In this document: positions 23,709 to 33,142 of the stretch, piece after piece | Numbering within the stretch: the first letter of the stretch is position 1 | Layout of the letters: every line of letters begins with the position of its first letter | Origin: Stictocephala bisonia | Lineage: Eukaryota; Arthropoda; Insecta; Hemiptera; Membracidae | NCBI GenBank assembly: GCA_035578905.1 | Contig: JAQJVL010000288.1 | Coordinates: 62,001 to 126,000, forward strand | Direction: 5' to 3' | Length of the DNA stretch: 64,000 nt | The notes under the pieces: model-generated | Database searches by the model: none | Told to the model about the DNA's origin: nothing | Seen by the model: only the letters and a program-made list of their open reading frames with translations | Position numbers and translations under genes: made by a program

Positions 23709-24145
23709 CATGTCGGCACTGGTGGCTCAGTGCTGTAACCTAGCTACTTGGGGACAAAGTGTTTGGGAGACTATAGGCGATAAGTTGGATGCTCGGTCCT
23801 CTTAATACCGACATGGCGTCCGCTCAATGGTTACTATCGGCGTGGACACAACTAGAGAAATCTGGGGTGTCCATGTTGGGTGGTAATCATTGTGCGGATG
23901 TTGTGTGGGGGAGATAACTGAGTATCAGGCTTGTCAATTAGCTGAAAATCAGACCAGCACTACGTGGTTAGGATTCCACGTAAAGCTGTAGGTCCCTTAA
24001 TTGCCCTGGCTATTAGGCTATTAATAAAATGCCCTTTCTGAGGAACAGTTGAACTCAGTTAGTAACCAGACTACACTCATATAACCATTCATATTCGCTT
24101 TAAAACACCAACAACGTTGTGTCGGCGTCTCATATATAAGAATGT
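23709..24145 (+). mobile_element. Composite SINE (family B), near full-length plus copy
   Basis: It starts with a tRNA-like TGGTGGCTCAGTG head and passes through GATGCTCGGTCCTCTTAATA and CATGGCGTCCGCTCAATGG. It then enters the module CTACGTGGTTAGGATTCCAC, GTAGGTCCCTTAATTGCC and TTCTGAGGAAC, and ends in TTCATATTCGC and GTGTCGGCGTCTCATATA. This is the reference copy for interpreting 1.5, 31.0, 33.8, 40.8, 41.6-45.2 and 47.2 kb. It is non-coding. Confidence 0.8.
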
Positions 24146-24560
24146 AAAGGCTTTAGTTGTTGAGAGGACCATTCTCAATTGTATTTGTTTTAATTTACCA
24201 TACATTTCGATAATAAACTGATTTTTCATTTGGTTGAAGTACGAAAAAAAAAACGTATCATATTTTCATATTACGTTGCTGTAATTGTTCAGTTTTATTC
24301 AATCACAGACTACTGCTAGTTTTAACTTCAGTCTATTACTATTTTTCACTATATTTATCACACAATTAATTATTTGTGAACTTAGTCAATAAAAAACAAA
24401 ATTGTTTTTAAATATTTAAAAGTAAAAAAGCACAGTGAAAACTAGTACAAATTCGGGTACTTTCTTGTCCCAACCAGGATACAAATTATTAAATATTAAA
24501 ATACAAATGTTTAATGCATGTTCCTTAACGTAAAATTAAACGAGGAAAACAATTTTGTAA
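24146..24560. other. AT-rich non-coding stretch
   Basis: Nothing supported. Confidence 0.5.
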
Positions 24561-25277
24561 TTAGACTTTTCAGTGTTTGTGTTCTCTTAGTGTTTACTAA
24601 ACAACCTTCACTCGCAGGTACATAATGTTTGTGCCGACAGTAGACGTAACAATTACTTGTAATTAGACTTTTCAGTGTTTGTGTTCTCTTAGTGTTCACT
24701 AAACAACCTTCACTCGCAGGTACATAATGTTTGTGCCGACAGTAGACGTAACAATTACTTGTAATTAGACTTTTCAGTGTTTTTGTTCTCTTAGTGTTTA
24801 CTAAACAACCTTCACTCGCAGGTACATAATGTTTGTGCCGACAGTAGACGTAACAATTACTTGTAATTAGACTTTTCAGTGTTTGTGTTCTCTTAGTATT
24901 TACTAAACAACCTTCACTCGTAGGTACATAATGTTTGTGCCGACAGTAGACGTAACAATTACTTGTAATTAGACATTTCAGTGTTTGTGTTCTCTTAGTG
25001 TTTACTAAACAACCTTCACTCGCAGGTACATAATGTTTGTGCCGACTTTAGACGTAACAATTACTTGTAATTAGACTTTTCAGTGTTTGTGTTCTCTTAG
25101 TGTTCACTAAACAACCTTCACTCGCAGGTACATAATGTTTGTGTCGACACTAGACGTAACAATTACTTGTAATTAGACTTTTCAGTGTTTGTGTTCTCTT
25201 AGTGTTTACTAAACAACCTTCATTCGCAGGTACATAATGTTTGTGCCGACAGTAGACGTAACAATTACTTGTAATTA
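24561..25277. repeat. 102-bp minisatellite, 7 copies
   Basis: TTAGAC(T/A)TTTCAGTG starts units at 24561, 24663, 24765, 24867, 24969, 25071 and 25173, a strict 102-bp period. Each unit contains ACTCGCAGGTACATAATG and GACGTAACAATTACTTG with scattered point differences. Confidence 0.97.
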
Positions 25278-25926
25278 TGAAAATTGATTTTGGTTTCTTA
25301 GGAACAAACCTTACGATGGAAAAATTCCTAATTGTTAAACTTAATTAAATCTGGGTTGAACACGCCAATATACACATGGAGGATTATATTTATTTCAGAT
25401 GATTCCTGGGATTTTCCACTTTACATTTACGCATAATCAGCCAGTTGCATGTTAGTCCACTTTGACATTGGCTGGACAGCTGATATTAGTCGGTTACTTT
25501 GTTAGCGGTGCAATGAACAGAGTAATGCAATGTCGCACCTTCTACAAGGAAAATAACTGCTAACGTAAATATTTTAAAATAATATCGTTAGCCTGACAAT
25601 GTCGAGTGTTTTATTCACTATTCAAGTGACAGTTGTCTTGTGAAGACTGTTGAATTAAATATCGTTGTCGTCCGTGCTTCTATATTAATATCATTTTATC
25701 AATCAACAATCAATAGTACTTTAATAAATAAGTAAATATTTTAATGGCTAATGGAATTCATGTTTTATCAAATGTTTAAATAACAAAACTATGAGCACGT
25801 TTTAATTATCTATTGTATATACAGTACTTGATGGAATATATTTAGTTTTAAAATAAGATTTTACAGTAACACACTTGATACAATTTATCAAATAATTGCT
25901 TTTGAAATCTAAGCCATCTTAAGTTA
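25278..25926. other. Non-coding stretch
   Basis: No gene seen. 25430-25560 is less AT-rich (GACATTGGCTGGACAGCTGA) and could be conserved non-coding DNA, but nothing identifies it. Confidence 0.3.
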
Positions 25927-26190
25927 TTTTATTTATTTATTCGTAAGACGGCAATCTTCAAGATATGGGCGAATATGGATTTCGAATGAGTGTAAATGAG
26001 CGAACGTAGTCATTGTTACAATCTAAGGCCGACTATTCCTTAAAAACTAATTAATAGCCCAATGACAAATGAACAGCCGTTGGTTATCAGCTGATCCCTT
26101 TCAAACTTTCTCATGACTGATTGGGATCGAACTGAGAACCTTCAGCTTATAAAGGTGGGATTTAACCAACTTATGCTACCAACCAATTTA
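25927..26190 (-). mobile_element. tRNA-derived SINE (family C), minus-strand copy
   Basis: Read in reverse, the head is TTGGTTGGTAGCATAAGTTG (A-box-like) with the B-box AGTTCGATCCC, then a body ending in TCGCCCATATCTTGAAGATT and an (AAAT)n-like tail. The head differs from families A and B, but the last 100-150 bp (CATTGTTAC, TCCATATTCGCC) is the same 3' module as family B. A second copy lies at 37870-38150. Confidence 0.8.
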
Positions 26191-26395
26191 TTTTATTCAT
26201 AACATGTTCTAGATTATAGGTAAATACACGTTGTTATTATTTCCCTAAACGTTTTGAGTGTAATAGTAATTTTATGTAACGGTTTCTACATACAATAGAT
26301 CAGAATTATATGCGAACGTCGTCGTACATAGTTTACGAGGCATTGCAACATTGGACACAATAACTTACCTTGCTAGTTTACAATAAACACACTAT

Positions 26396-26578
26396 GTCGG
26401 TGTGGTGGCTCAGTGGCTAAGGGTTTTGACTGCGGAAGGCATTGTCTAAGGTTCGAATCCCCAACTGAGCTAACGGTCGGTACTTGACTCGCTAAGTAAA
26501 GTTCACGCACCCGCCTATAAGCCCATTTGAACTGGCGAGTGAAGTTTTAGTTGAAAAAAAATAAATAAATGAAATCAA
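26396..26578 (+). mobile_element. tRNA-derived SINE (family D)
   Basis: GGTGTGGTGGCTCAGTGGCT (A-box region) and AAGGTTCGAATCC (B-box) are tRNA-like. They are followed by a short body (GGTACTTGACTCGC, AACTGGCGAGTGAAG) and an A-rich AAAAATAAATAAAT tail. The head resembles family B's GGTGGCTCAGTG. It is not a tRNA gene because the acceptor ends do not pair. Confidence 0.75.
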
Positions 26579-27354
26579 TATTAGTATTATGATGAAGATA
26601 GAAACATTTTGGTTAATATTTTAACTGGTTACTTTTGTAATTTAAATTGTTTAACTAATCTAGTTTACAGAGACTTTATGGGCTTGGCAGGGGAAGAATT
26701 GATGGCCTCGCGGGCCAGGACGAACCCTGCCCAAACTTGACGGCCCGTAAATATCTCCGCATATATCTAAACTTAAATTGACTATGATTGCAACTCGTTG
26801 TGAACAACAAATTTCTTTGAAAAAAGTGTTTTATTTAACAAGCAAAAATTTGATTTACACCCTCGGTGAATATAAATAATGATTATTTATTCATTTATTC
26901 ATAATGCGTGTTTGTTATTTATTTGTTAAATATTCGAATTTATTTTTGTCAGTATGCTCAATAACACTTTTCGGATCAGAATATGGCTAACTCTAAACTA
27001 TTGTTTAAATATATTTACATCATTCTGTACGACGTCGTTATTGTAAGTAAGCGGATCTGTTTTAAAATGTCGGCCTCAATTTCTCTATATGTGTCACAGT
27101 AATTTATAACATACATCCTCAAAGATGTTCATTTTTTTTTATAACGAGACGCACTTTATTTTTTACTATACGGATTTCCAGCGCAGTATTAAATAATTCT
27201 TAACCTCTTAAATAGTACTCATAGTTTTCAGTTTTTTATCAGAATTACATTTAAAGCTATTACTATGTGTTGTATAAAAACAGTACATGAACACAATGAT
27301 CTGTTTTACAGCTTGTACTTTGTATCGTTGACGTTTAGTAGTATATTTTATAAT
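26579..27354. other. AT-rich stretch with GC-rich foldback
   Basis: 26675-26755 is a GC-rich island containing GGCCTCGCGGGCC and inverted segments (GGGCTTGGCAGGGG versus CCCTGCCC), able to fold back. The rest is AT-rich DNA with no gene. Confidence 0.3.
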
Positions 27355-27695
27355 ACTAGCTAAACCCGGCCACGCTTTGCAGTGATTTAATCTGATATAA
27401 ACGATTAACATTGATTTTATAAGCACGCATCTATATTTCCCATCCAATGTTAAATTTTGTCTCTAATTACCAGCTGTGTTGTGGTCCAGTAGTGGAGTGC
27501 TAGTGTAGTTCCATGTGAGTGTAATGCAGTTCAAACCAGCTGTGGTGGCAGACCTCACTAACTAACCAAATTACTGACACAGATATTCCTATTAGATGAT
27601 ATATATATATTAGTACGTAATAGTATAATCGAGGCTATTAGTTTTTTCAGCTATAATTGTTGGAAAAATAAAGCTCGGCTGTTTACTTGATTTAA
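27355..27695 (-). mobile_element. Old Helitron-like repeat, copy 2, part left of the insertion
   Basis: It begins with the same CTAGCTAAACCCGGCCACGC terminus as 14447 (CTAG|T when read in reverse). It contains the 22.1-kb-like block (ATCCAATGTTAAATTTTG, CTCACTAACTAACCAAATTA) that copy 1 lacks, and runs up to GATTTAA at 27695, where a younger element interrupts it. The element resumes at 29616. Confidence 0.65.
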
Positions 27696-27844
27696 TCTCT
27701 ATATATAAAAGGCAAAGCCCTCACTCTCTCCTCACTAATTCTCCAACTTAGCTAAGAACTGAAATGTTGTACACTTTTCTAAGCCAACTAAATTATTTTC
27801 ATCTTGATAAAAAAGTGAATAGTTTTGTGAATTGGACTGGAACA

Positions 27845-28273
27845 ATGGATGATAGACAACGTTTGGCCGCTGCAATATTACTATTAGACGAAGCTGGCGT
27901 GTTTATTCCAAAGAAACCAAAAAGGAAACATAGGTGCTGGGTTAAAAGTTGGCTTAAAAAAAGAAATGAATATTCACATATGAATTTACTTTTAGAACTG
28001 AAAGAAAATAACCCGTATGACTTCAAGAACTATTTACGAATGACAGAAGATGAATATAAGTACCTAATTGATATATTGTCACTTTTAATCCAGAAAAAGA
28101 ATACAGTGTTAAGAGAATCTATTCCAGTGGAGGATAGACTTGCTGTCACCTTGCGGTACTTGGCAACTGGTAGAAGTTTCGAAGACCTCAAATTCTCAGC
28201 AATAATATCTGCTCAATCACTTGGCAGAATTATTCCGGAAACGTGCAGAGCAATTTATCAAGTCTTAAGGTAG
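27845..28273 (+). pseudogene. PIF/Harbinger transposase, N-terminal fragment
   Basis: I recognise this as the N-terminal part of a PIF/Harbinger-type nuclease by the run of basic residues (KPKRKHRCWVKSW, residues about 23-35), the NYLRMTEDEYKYLIDIL segment, EDRLAVTLRYLATG and the CRAIYQVL end. Known full-length proteins are roughly 350-400 residues with a DDE catalytic domain; here 142 codons end at a TAG just after AAG|GTAGAC, a donor-like site. No downstream exon with the catalytic acidic residues exists, because the convergent MADF gene starts 18 bp away. I chose ATG at 27845 over the in-frame ATG at 27764 because family similarity begins there and its context (AACAATGG) is better. It is non-functional as a nuclease, though it may once have bound element ends or its partner. 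Confidence 0.8.
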
Positions 28274-28291
28274 ACATACTTAAAGGTAGGT

Positions 28292-28777
28292 CTATAGTGG
28301 TGTATTTACAAACAACAAACACCATAAACCAATTATTTTATAGTAAATCATTTTCTTCGGCAATTCATATGCCACTGTAAATTCCAATAGATCAAAGTAC
28401 CATAGTTTAGGAGTGTACACATCTTCCGTACCTGCTCCACTTGTCATGGAGGCATGTACTTTACCAAGTTCTCTCCTAAAGCTGCTTCGAATGTTTTCTA
28501 TTCTCTTCTTTATGAACCCAATTGTGACGTCAGGTATTGCAGTTTTTGTGAATTCTAGGAGGTCTCGCATAGCTAAATCCCTCTTTTGCTTGTTATGGTA
28601 TCCCTTCGATGATACTTTCCACAAACAAGGTGCGTTTCTGTAAGTTTCTATGAACTCTGTCAAAAATGTAGGATTCATAAATTTACAAACCATAGCTTTC
28701 TCCGCATCTGTAGTCTTCAATTTCTTCGCCGGTATAGGCTCAGTGTGATCTTGTTCCGTTTCTTCAGTGTCCTCCAT
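28292..28777 (-). pseudogene. MADF-domain protein of a Harbinger element, C-terminally truncated
   Basis: The 161-codon frame has an acidic N-terminus (MEDTEETEQDHTEP), a KKLK basic patch, and a MADF (Myb/SANT-like) domain at about residues 39-136. Typical landmarks are FIETYRNAPCLW, DLLEFTK, IKKRIENIRSSFRRELGKV and the terminal LWYFDLLEF. Harbinger elements commonly carry such a DNA-binding partner gene next to, and often opposite, the transposase. Here it is convergent, as expected. After residue about 140 the sequence turns hydrophobic and unlike the family (IIGLWCLLFVNTPL), so the true C-terminus was lost at the same deletion that removed the transposase catalytic region. Confidence 0.8.
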
Positions 28778-29117
28778 AGTGCAATGAAATGTTCAATACA
28801 CACAAACAAATGAATACGCACAGGTGACTGTCACGGGACGTCGCTCGCAACTGGCTTGTCCTGTGTCCGCCACCGTACCCCCGGTACGGCTCAAACTGGT
28901 TTGTAGCCCCCACACACTGTCCAACACGGTGCGGGGAACCATTGTCGTCGCACGGTTGGCGCCTGTTTTTCAGCCAGCTGGAAAACCTCCGGTACGGCCA
29001 ACTCGGTATGGTACGGTTCGTTCATCACCACACACCATCAAACCACAGCCCAACCCGGCCGGCTATCGGACCAAGTTGGGTGAAATCACGGACCAAGTTG
29101 GATAGTGGATGGGGGCC
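28778..29117. mobile_element. Right terminal region of the Harbinger element
   Basis: This GC-rich, gene-free stretch has repeated GGTACGG (about 28880, 28990 and 29010) and two GGACCAAGTTGG motifs (29068 and 29090). It ends in GTGGATGGGGGCC followed by TTA. Read in reverse, TAA-GGCCCCCATCCAC matches the general form of Harbinger termini with a 3-bp TWA target site. No matching left terminal repeat is found upstream, so the element is 5'-truncated. Confidence 0.65.
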
Positions 29118-29593
29118 TTAAAAGATTGTTCTATAAGCATAACATTGGGTTGATTTTAGTAAATTAACAACAGCTGTTTTGTAAATAAATAAACATGTTT
29201 ATTTTTTGTTTTGTTATACATTTTTACAAAATCACCAATAAAAAACACCTTTTACTAGGCCTTTCGGTAAGAAAGCTGGCATCATCAGCAACACAAATGC
29301 TTTTGTATATTTGACACTATACTATTGATGCATTAAGAGTTTTATCTTCAGCTGTTAAAAAAAATAAAACATGAAATGATCACCTTTGAAATAGGCTGAG
29401 TAATACCATTGGTTATTTATACTAATAAATAGGTAGCAACGCAAGTAGTGTGAGTTAGATATTGTAAATACATTTAATATTGTGATTTTATGTTAACAGT
29501 TAATCTACTTTTATTTGTAGTCAAATGTCACAAGCCGAGGCCGAAGGGTGAGGTGTATCAAACGCAGCGAGCGTCAGGTTTGGCACGCGAAGG
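29118..29593. other. Remainder of the Helitron-like insertion
   Basis: AT-rich filler with no gene, then a GC-richer part (GCCGAGGCCGAAGGGTGAGG, CGCAGCGAGCGTCAGG) that leads to the proposed 3' end at 29615. Confidence 0.45.
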
Positions 29594-29626
29594 TTTATTT
29601 CAGACTGTCCTCTAGTCTGAAATAAA
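29594..29626. repeat. Perfect 13-bp palindrome across the insertion junction
   Basis: TTTATTTCAGACT and AGTCTGAAATAAA are exact reverse complements separated by a 7-base loop. The right arm is mostly pre-existing flank according to the 14.55-kb copy. Confidence 0.9.
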
Positions 29627-29980
29627 GTAACTCTCTGTTGTTGTCATGAATAAACAATCAACTATCACATTAATAAACTTGCAGGATATGAATTGGATAT
29701 AATATGCACATAAATCAGCTGGTCACAGTAGCACTTTTTCAGCACTGACATATTTTGTAATTTGTGAAATGTTGGTAGGTTGGGAAATGCTTGAAATGTT
29801 GTGCTCCAATTTTCAATTTTAAGAACTAATTATATTGTATATAAATGTGATGCTGTGTAAAAATATCAAGTGAATCCATTCATACTTTTCGAGTTTTCTG
29901 TACGCAAACACACGGAAGGTTAACTTGTATACATATAGAAGAAGATAAATGTTGTTATTATTAACTTCAATTAATAAGGC
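29616..29980 (-). mobile_element. Old Helitron-like repeat, copy 2, part right of the insertion
   Basis: AAATCAGCTGGTCACAGTAG, CACTTTTTCAGCACTGACAT, GGTTGGGAAATGCTTGAAAT and ATCAAGTGAATCCATTCAT are collinear with 14600-14760. The far end is not sharp. Confidence 0.65.
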
Positions 29981-30690
29981 TGAGTAAGTGGCGTATTTAA
30001 AGGTTAACGTAAAAATTGAAGTATCAGGAAAGTAGTTAATTTGAACAAACTTTTTGGGTTAAATTTAAAATTTTGCTATAACCTGTTACGGATAAATATA
30101 ATTAGCCTTCTTAGTGTTTATTTTACGATATATTTCTTGAAATGTTATCGTATTGTATCTTGTTGTAAGTTGAGTTTAAGGTATAAAATGGGAACAATAC
30201 TAAGTCTACTACTATAAATAAAGTCTTTTATAATTTGACGTTTAAAGCTTCCTTAAGTCCTTAAGCTTCCTTAAGTTGGCCTTGAAGATATGTTCCTAAT
30301 TATCTACGTGGAAAACAAAAGCTTCTTATTTGGAAATATAACAATTGAGAAAAATGTGTATGGAATTTCTACGTATTGCAAGAATATAGATGCCTCATTA
30401 ATTTATCCAACCAATTATTGCTGCGCAACATTCGAAACTAATTATATATTTAATGAGGACATTTATATAGAGCAAATACATCGATTTTAGTACAGTTCTA
30501 AAATGATCTTCTATACCAATTTACAGTAATAATGCAATTGGTTAATACTAAACAGTCGTGTACAAATATATAAATAAAGTACATTTATTATAATTACTAC
30601 AATAATTCATTAAACTAACTTCATTACACGCTCTACTTCAGTTATACCATTGGTTATACTCATTCGTTGTGTCAACCTCTCCTCATTTAT
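29981..30690. other. AT-rich non-coding stretch
   Basis: The 66-codon frame at 30290-30490 has no recognisable features. Nothing else seen. Confidence 0.45.
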
Positions 30691-30753
30691 TTATTTATTT
30701 TCTGTATGTTCGTTGCAGGTGAGTGCAGCAGAGTAATCAGCAAGAAGGTAAAT
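30678..30753 (+). promoter_or_regulatory. Recursive-splice-like motif 2 / possible micro-exon
   Basis: A pyrimidine-rich run (CCTCTCCTCATTTATTTATT and on) leads to GCAG|GTGAGT at 30715-30724. A second donor-like AAG|GTAAAT follows at 30745-30753, which would define a 29-nt exon (30719-30747). The layout is the same as at 13.55 kb, on the same strand, 17 kb away. Use in splicing is inference. Confidence 0.4.
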
Positions 30754-31004
30754 TCAAATAAGCACGATTAATAAACATTAATGTTGTAAAATAATATTTG
30801 TTGTCAATCTAATTGTATATTCTTATATTGTGAATGCATTATTAACAAACCAAATTTTGGTACGTGTTCTGGGATACATGTTTCCTTTAATTGTTTCACT
30901 GTTCAAATTAATTTTTAAGAAATATTATATTGACATTTCAAAGCTATTATTCAAAAGTAAAATTTAACCCATTTTAGCTGTTTAAGGGAAAGAAATAACA
31001 ATTA

Positions 31005-31352
31005 GGGGAGAACGTGTTGAGGAGATTGTAGGTGATAGATTCTACGTCCTTGATACAGCGTTCGCTCAATGGTTGCCATCGCAGTGGAGAAGTCTGAGGT
31101 GTCGTGTTGGATGGTAGTTGGTGGGGAGAGAACTGGGTGTCATACTTGTTAGGTAGCTGAAAATCAGGCCAAAACTACGTGGTTTGAATTCCACAAAACG
31201 CCGTAGGTCCCTTAGTTGCTCTGGCTATTGGGCTATTAATAAATAGCTCTTTCTGAGGATCATTCGACCTTAGTAACAATGACTATACTCGTTCATCTAC
31301 ACTCATCACACTAATTCACTCCTCCATATCTTTACGATCGGTGTCCTAATAA
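31005..31352 (+). mobile_element. Composite SINE (family B), plus copy, 5'-truncated
   Basis: GCGTTCGCTCAATGGTTGCC, TACGTGGTTTGAATTCCAC, GGTCCCTTAGTTGCTCTGG, GCTATTAATAAATAGC and TTTACGATCGGTGTC match the 23.7-kb copy in order. It ends in AATAATGAATAGTAATAATG. Confidence 0.75.
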
Positions 31353-31544
31353 TGAATAGTAATAATGATACAGTTAAATCAAGGAGTTAATTAGTTAGAT
31401 AGTTTGTTTTAAAATTGTTAATTGTATAAATTTTCTTAACTCATTATCCGTGATAAATCGTAATTATGAATTGTTCGGTTTAAGTTGTTTAATAACTTTA
31501 TAAGAACAAAATGACTCGTGAGATTTCAATGTAGAAAAGTACAT

Positions 31545-31700
31545 AAAATCTAAGTCCTTTCCAAAGACCGTTCAATTTGCAATTCCGCACAGAGCTGGAA
31601 GGCGTTTCCAAGTAATCATTGTTCCTGTGGGATTCATTGAGATATCAAGAGAGGGAAAGAGGTTGACTTACTGTGACTTGTGTTTGTAATAGTAATTGGT
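31545..31700. repeat. Dispersed repeat, copy 2 (partner at 14080-14250)
   Basis: ATAAAATCTAAGTCCTTTCC, CCGTTCAATTTGCAATTCC and GGCGTTTCCAAGTAATCATT match the 14.1-kb block. Confidence 0.7.
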
Positions 31701-32332
31701 ATTCGATGTTATTCTAATTATTATTTCACATCAATGTAATTTTGTAAATAAAAACAAATCAATGTTTTCGGTCACACATTGTTTATATTTACGGATAATT
31801 AGTTTTACACCACCTAACTTAATTATGAGTGGTTTTCACTATTTAGAGTTTTTTCATAGTTTATTACTGATGTTAAATTCATAATGAAATGTCATAATAA
31901 TATCAAACTTCAAACATAAAACAATATGCAAACAAAATTTGTATTCATTTGTACTACAAGCAATACAAAAAAATATCTTTGCAATTTGGCCGGACAGATT
32001 GCGACCTGTGTGTTATATTATGTGTATATAGGCGTATCAGCAGCGGAGGGGAACATTCTACCTCTCCACCGCTGTACATCGTCCGGTTGTGACTAACTTT
32101 TTCCTTCAGCATGTGGATATGGAACGTGGAAAGTGTTAATTCCTTTCTTTGAACAATTCTAACCCAAATGGTATCTTTATTGTACTGTGATAAATGAAAA
32201 AGAACAGAGTCTGACGTAGTTAATAATTCTTCGGTTTAGGTGAGGCATAGGACTAATAATAAACGGTTTAATGGGGCAGAGATTTTTGAACCTGGGAATA
32301 GTTGTGGTAAATGAAGAGTTTTTGATGTGTGG
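31701..32332. other. Non-coding stretch
   Basis: No gene is supported. There is a GC-richer patch around 32035-32085. Confidence 0.4.
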
Positions 32333-33142
32333 GAAAACTTGCGACCAGTCTACGAAACTTAGTGATGCTCTGAGTAGTGGAGGAACCAGCGGCCTGTCGC
32401 ACTAATGCTAATGACGTTCTAAGTGGTGGAGGATCTAGCGGCCAGTCCACGGAAGCTATCGATCCTCTGATTAGTGGGGAACTAGCGGTCAGTCTTAGTG
32501 AAGCTATCAACGTTCTAAGTAGCGGGGGAACTAGCGGCCTGCCTCATTAATGTTACCGATGTTCTAAGTAGCGGGGGAACTAGCGGCCTGCCTCATTAAT
32601 GCTACCGATGTTCTAAGTAGAGGGGATTCTAGCGGTCTGCCTCATTAATGCTACCGATGTTTTAAGTAGCGGGGAACCAGCGGCCTGCCTCATTAATGCT
32701 ACCGATGTTCTAAGTATAGGGGATTCTAGCGGTCTGCCTCATTAATGCTACCGATGTTCTAAGTATAGGGGATTCTAGCGGTCTGCCTTATTAATGCTAC
32801 CGATGTTCTAAGTATAGGGGATTCTAGCGGTCTGCCTCATTAATGCTACCGATGTTCTAAGTAGCGGGGGAACCAGCGGCCTGCCTCATTAATGCTACCG
32901 ATGTTCTAAGTAGAGGGGATTCTAGCGGTCTGCCTCATTAATGCTACCGATGTTCTAAGTAGAGGGGATTCTAGCGGTCTGCCTCATTATTGCTACCGAT
33001 GTTCTAAGTAGAGGGGATTCTAGCGGTATGCCTCATTAATGCTACCGATGTTCTAAGTAGAGGGGATTCTAGCGGTATGCCTCATTAATGCTACCGATGT
33101 TCTAAGTAGCGGGGGAACTAGCGGCCAGTCTCACTGAACGGC
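32333..33142. repeat. 49-bp minisatellite, about 16 copies, two variant classes
   Basis: Units run from GCGGGGGAACTAGCGGCC or GAGGGGATTCTAGCGGTC to CTACCGATGTTCTAAGTA. Starts at 32521, 32570 and 32619 fix the 49-bp period. The first three or four units are more diverged, and the centre is homogeneous. The two variants alternate irregularly, and the array ends with a GCGGGGGAAC-type unit near 33110. Confidence 0.93.

Larger units (their letters stand above)
27696..29615 (+). mobile_element. Younger Helitron-like insertion carrying a Harbinger fragment
   Basis: The left end is TCTCTATATATAAAAGGC immediately after A, and the right end is CTAG immediately before T. These are the 5'-TC, CTRR-3' and A^T insertion hallmarks of Helitrons. 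If the interval is removed, the flanks read GATTTAA|TCTGAAATAAAGTAACT, which aligns with GATTTTATTTGAAATTTAGTAACT in the uninterrupted repeat copy at 14.55 kb, so that copy acts as a paralogous empty site. GC-rich sequence with short stems (ACGCAGCGAGCGT) precedes the right end. No Rep/helicase is present, so it is non-autonomous. The cargo is the Harbinger fragment at about 27845-29117. Confidence 0.6.

Noticed and set aside
24598..25260. CAG|GTACAT in each 102-bp unit as repeated recursive splice sites
   Set aside because: There is no pyrimidine tract before CAG and GTACAT is a poor donor; the recurrence is explained by the tandem repeat.
24561..25277. CRISPR array or spaced repeats
   Set aside because: Whole 102-bp units are repeated without unique spacers; the same is true of every array here, and the DNA is eukaryotic.
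26396..26475. tRNA gene with GGTTCGAATCC box
   Set aside because: No acceptor pairing, and it is followed by a SINE-like body and A-rich tail.
28824..29105. 93-codon plus-strand protein
   Set aside because: It lies in the GC-rich terminal region of the Harbinger element, where long chance frames are expected.
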